In this document: positions 4,757 to 5,599 of the stretch, one piece after another | How the letters are laid out: the number at the start of each line of letters is the position of its first letter | How positions within the stretch are numbered: position 1 is the stretch's first letter | DNA from: Candidatus Aminicenantota bacterium | GTDB taxonomy: Bacteria > Acidobacteriota > Aminicenantia > Aminicenantales > JAFGBC01 | Direction of reading: 5' to 3' | Assembly: GCA_016933355.1 (NCBI GenBank) | Contig: JAFGBC010000041.1 | Location: 1-5,599 of the forward strand | Length of the DNA: 5,599 nucleotides | The notes under the pieces: generated by a model | What the model was told of the DNA's origin: nothing | Seen by the model: only the letters and a program-made list of their open reading frames with translations | Database searches by the model: none | Made by a program: the position numbers and the translations under genes

Positions 4757-5599
4757 CTAGAGCCAACCCTTCGCGCGGCCCCAGTCCGCGGTCCGGTCCA
4801 TGCCCGCCCGGAAGTCCGTGACCGGTTCGTATCCCAGCTCGCGGCGCGCCTTGGCGACGGCCATCGGCTTGGAGTCCGTGAAGAAGCTGAGCTTGCCGGG
4901 CGTGAGCGGCGCCGTCGCGTTGAAGGGCCGGAAGACGGACGCAAGGACGCGCGCCGCGACGCGGGCCGGGCCGAGCGGAAGGGACGTTTTCGGGACGGAC
5001 GAGCCGCAAGCGCGGGCGATCGTTGCGGCCATCTCCCGGACGGTCAGGATTTCGTCGCCGGCCAAATGATAGACTTCGCCCGAACGGCCTTTCTCCGCGC
5101 AGAGCAGGATCCCGGACACGAGGTCGTCGATGAAGACCGGCGTCTGGCGGCCCCGGCCCTTGTCCACCAGCATGAACCGCTTGCGGGCGATGGAGCGGAT
5201 GAGCTTGAATGTCCGGCGGTCGCCCGGCCCGTAGGCCCAGCCCGGCCGGACGACGACGACGTCTTGGCCGGCCGCCGCGGCCGCGAGCGCCAGCCGCTCG
5301 CCCTCGAGCTTGCTGCGGTCGTAATCGTTCTGCGGGTTGGGGGAATAGGCTTCGTCGGCGACCTTGCCGTCCGGCACTTTGCCCAGAACGCCGGCCGAGC
5401 TGAAATGGACGATCCGCCGGACGCCCGCTTCCCGGGCGGCCCGGAGGGCGTTCTCGACGCCCGCGGCGTTGACGCGGTAGAACTCGCTCCGCGGGACGCC
5501 GGAGCCGCCCAGGGCGGCGGCGCAATGGAACAGGACGTCGGCGCCCTCAAGTCCTTTACGCAGGATGTCCCGGTCGGCGAGGTCTCCCTTCACCGTGGC
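4757..5599 (-). CDS. NAD-dependent epimerase/dehydratase, extended SDR family (N-terminus outside window)
   Basis: The minus-strand frame is open from the right edge to the TAG at 4757-4759, giving 280 visible residues. The GTG at 5591-5593 encodes the valine of a VKGDLAD stretch and is not the real start: the reading continues upstream, and the Rossmann glycine motif expected about 55 residues earlier is outside the window. Visible motifs, numbered in the fragment: DVLFHCAA at 21-28, HFSSAGVLG at 65-73 with the catalytic Ser region, YDRSK at 93-97 as the YxxxK catalytic pair, then VVVVRPGWAYGPGD and PVFIDDLVSGI, which is the usual extended-SDR order. The C-terminus (RRELGYEPVTDFRAGMDRT) is also typical. 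The family acts on nucleotide sugars, sterols or related alcohols with NAD(P); the substrate cannot be told from here. The gene converges on the PP-loop gene with no base between the two stop codons, so it belongs to a separate minus-strand transcription unit. Confidence 0.9.
   Translation of the reverse strand, partial: ATVKGDLADRDILRKGLEGADVLFHCAAALGGSGVPRSEFYRVNAAGVENALRAAREAGVRRIVHFSSAGVLGKVPDGKVADEAYSPNPQNDYDRSKLEGERLALAAAAAGQDVVVVRPGWAYGPGDRRTFKLIRSIARKRFMLVDKGRGRQTPVFIDDLVSGILLCAEKGRSGEVYHLAGDEILTVREMAATIARACGSSVPKTSLPLGPARVAARVLASVFRPFNATAPLTPGKLSFFTDSKPMAVAKARRELGYEPVTDFRAGMDRTADWGRAKGWL

Noticed and set aside
4677..5525. A 282-codon minus-strand frame within the epimerase region
   Set aside because: Extreme Arg/Gly/Pro composition without motifs; the neighbouring minus-strand frame contains all the SDR motifs.

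Overview
The window is 5.6 kb of high-GC bacterial chromosome with strongly GC-biased third codon positions, GTG as well as ATG starts, and clear Shine-Dalgarno sites. No gene identifies the organism. The SBBP beta-propeller exoprotein, the hexapeptide acyltransferase with a hydrophobic N-terminus and the extended -10 promoter style would fit a Gram-negative from the Acidobacteriota/Aminicenantes area. That is an impression from sequence style, not a demonstrated assignment.

Left part (1-1246): the 3' end of a gene encoding a beta-strand-rich C-terminal domain overlaps by 4 bases (GTGA) with a left-handed beta-helix O-acyltransferase of the polysaccharide-modifying type. The two look translationally coupled and probably close a glycan or cell-surface operon that starts outside the window.

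Spacer (1247-1532): this 286-base stretch has no convincing gene. It holds a cluster of GC-rich palindromes whose arms can pair in alternative ways. Two of the hairpins share a TTCA loop and resemble IS200/IS605 end hairpins or REP-like repeats. A plausible promoter follows.

Middle (1533-3635): one gene encodes a secreted 700-residue protein with a signal peptide, an N-terminal domain of the type found in front of SBBP repeats, and seven SBBP repeats with a period of about 64 residues, i.e. a probable seven-bladed propeller.

Right part (3636-5599): a good promoter (TTGACA, 18-base spacer, extended -10), overlapped by an 8-bp inverted repeat, drives a 27-codon gene for a tiny single-pass membrane protein. 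A PP-loop ATPase gene with an SGGIDS motif and a CxxC follows 21 bases later. The two genes lie in the same reading frame and a single TGA is the only stop between them. Facing them on the minus strand, with no base between the two stop codons, is an extended-SDR NAD-dependent epimerase/dehydratase whose N-terminus lies beyond the right edge.

Together the acyltransferase and epimerase point to surface-glycan metabolism and the SBBP protein to the cell exterior. The small membrane protein plus PP-loop enzyme pair is the least explained part of the window.
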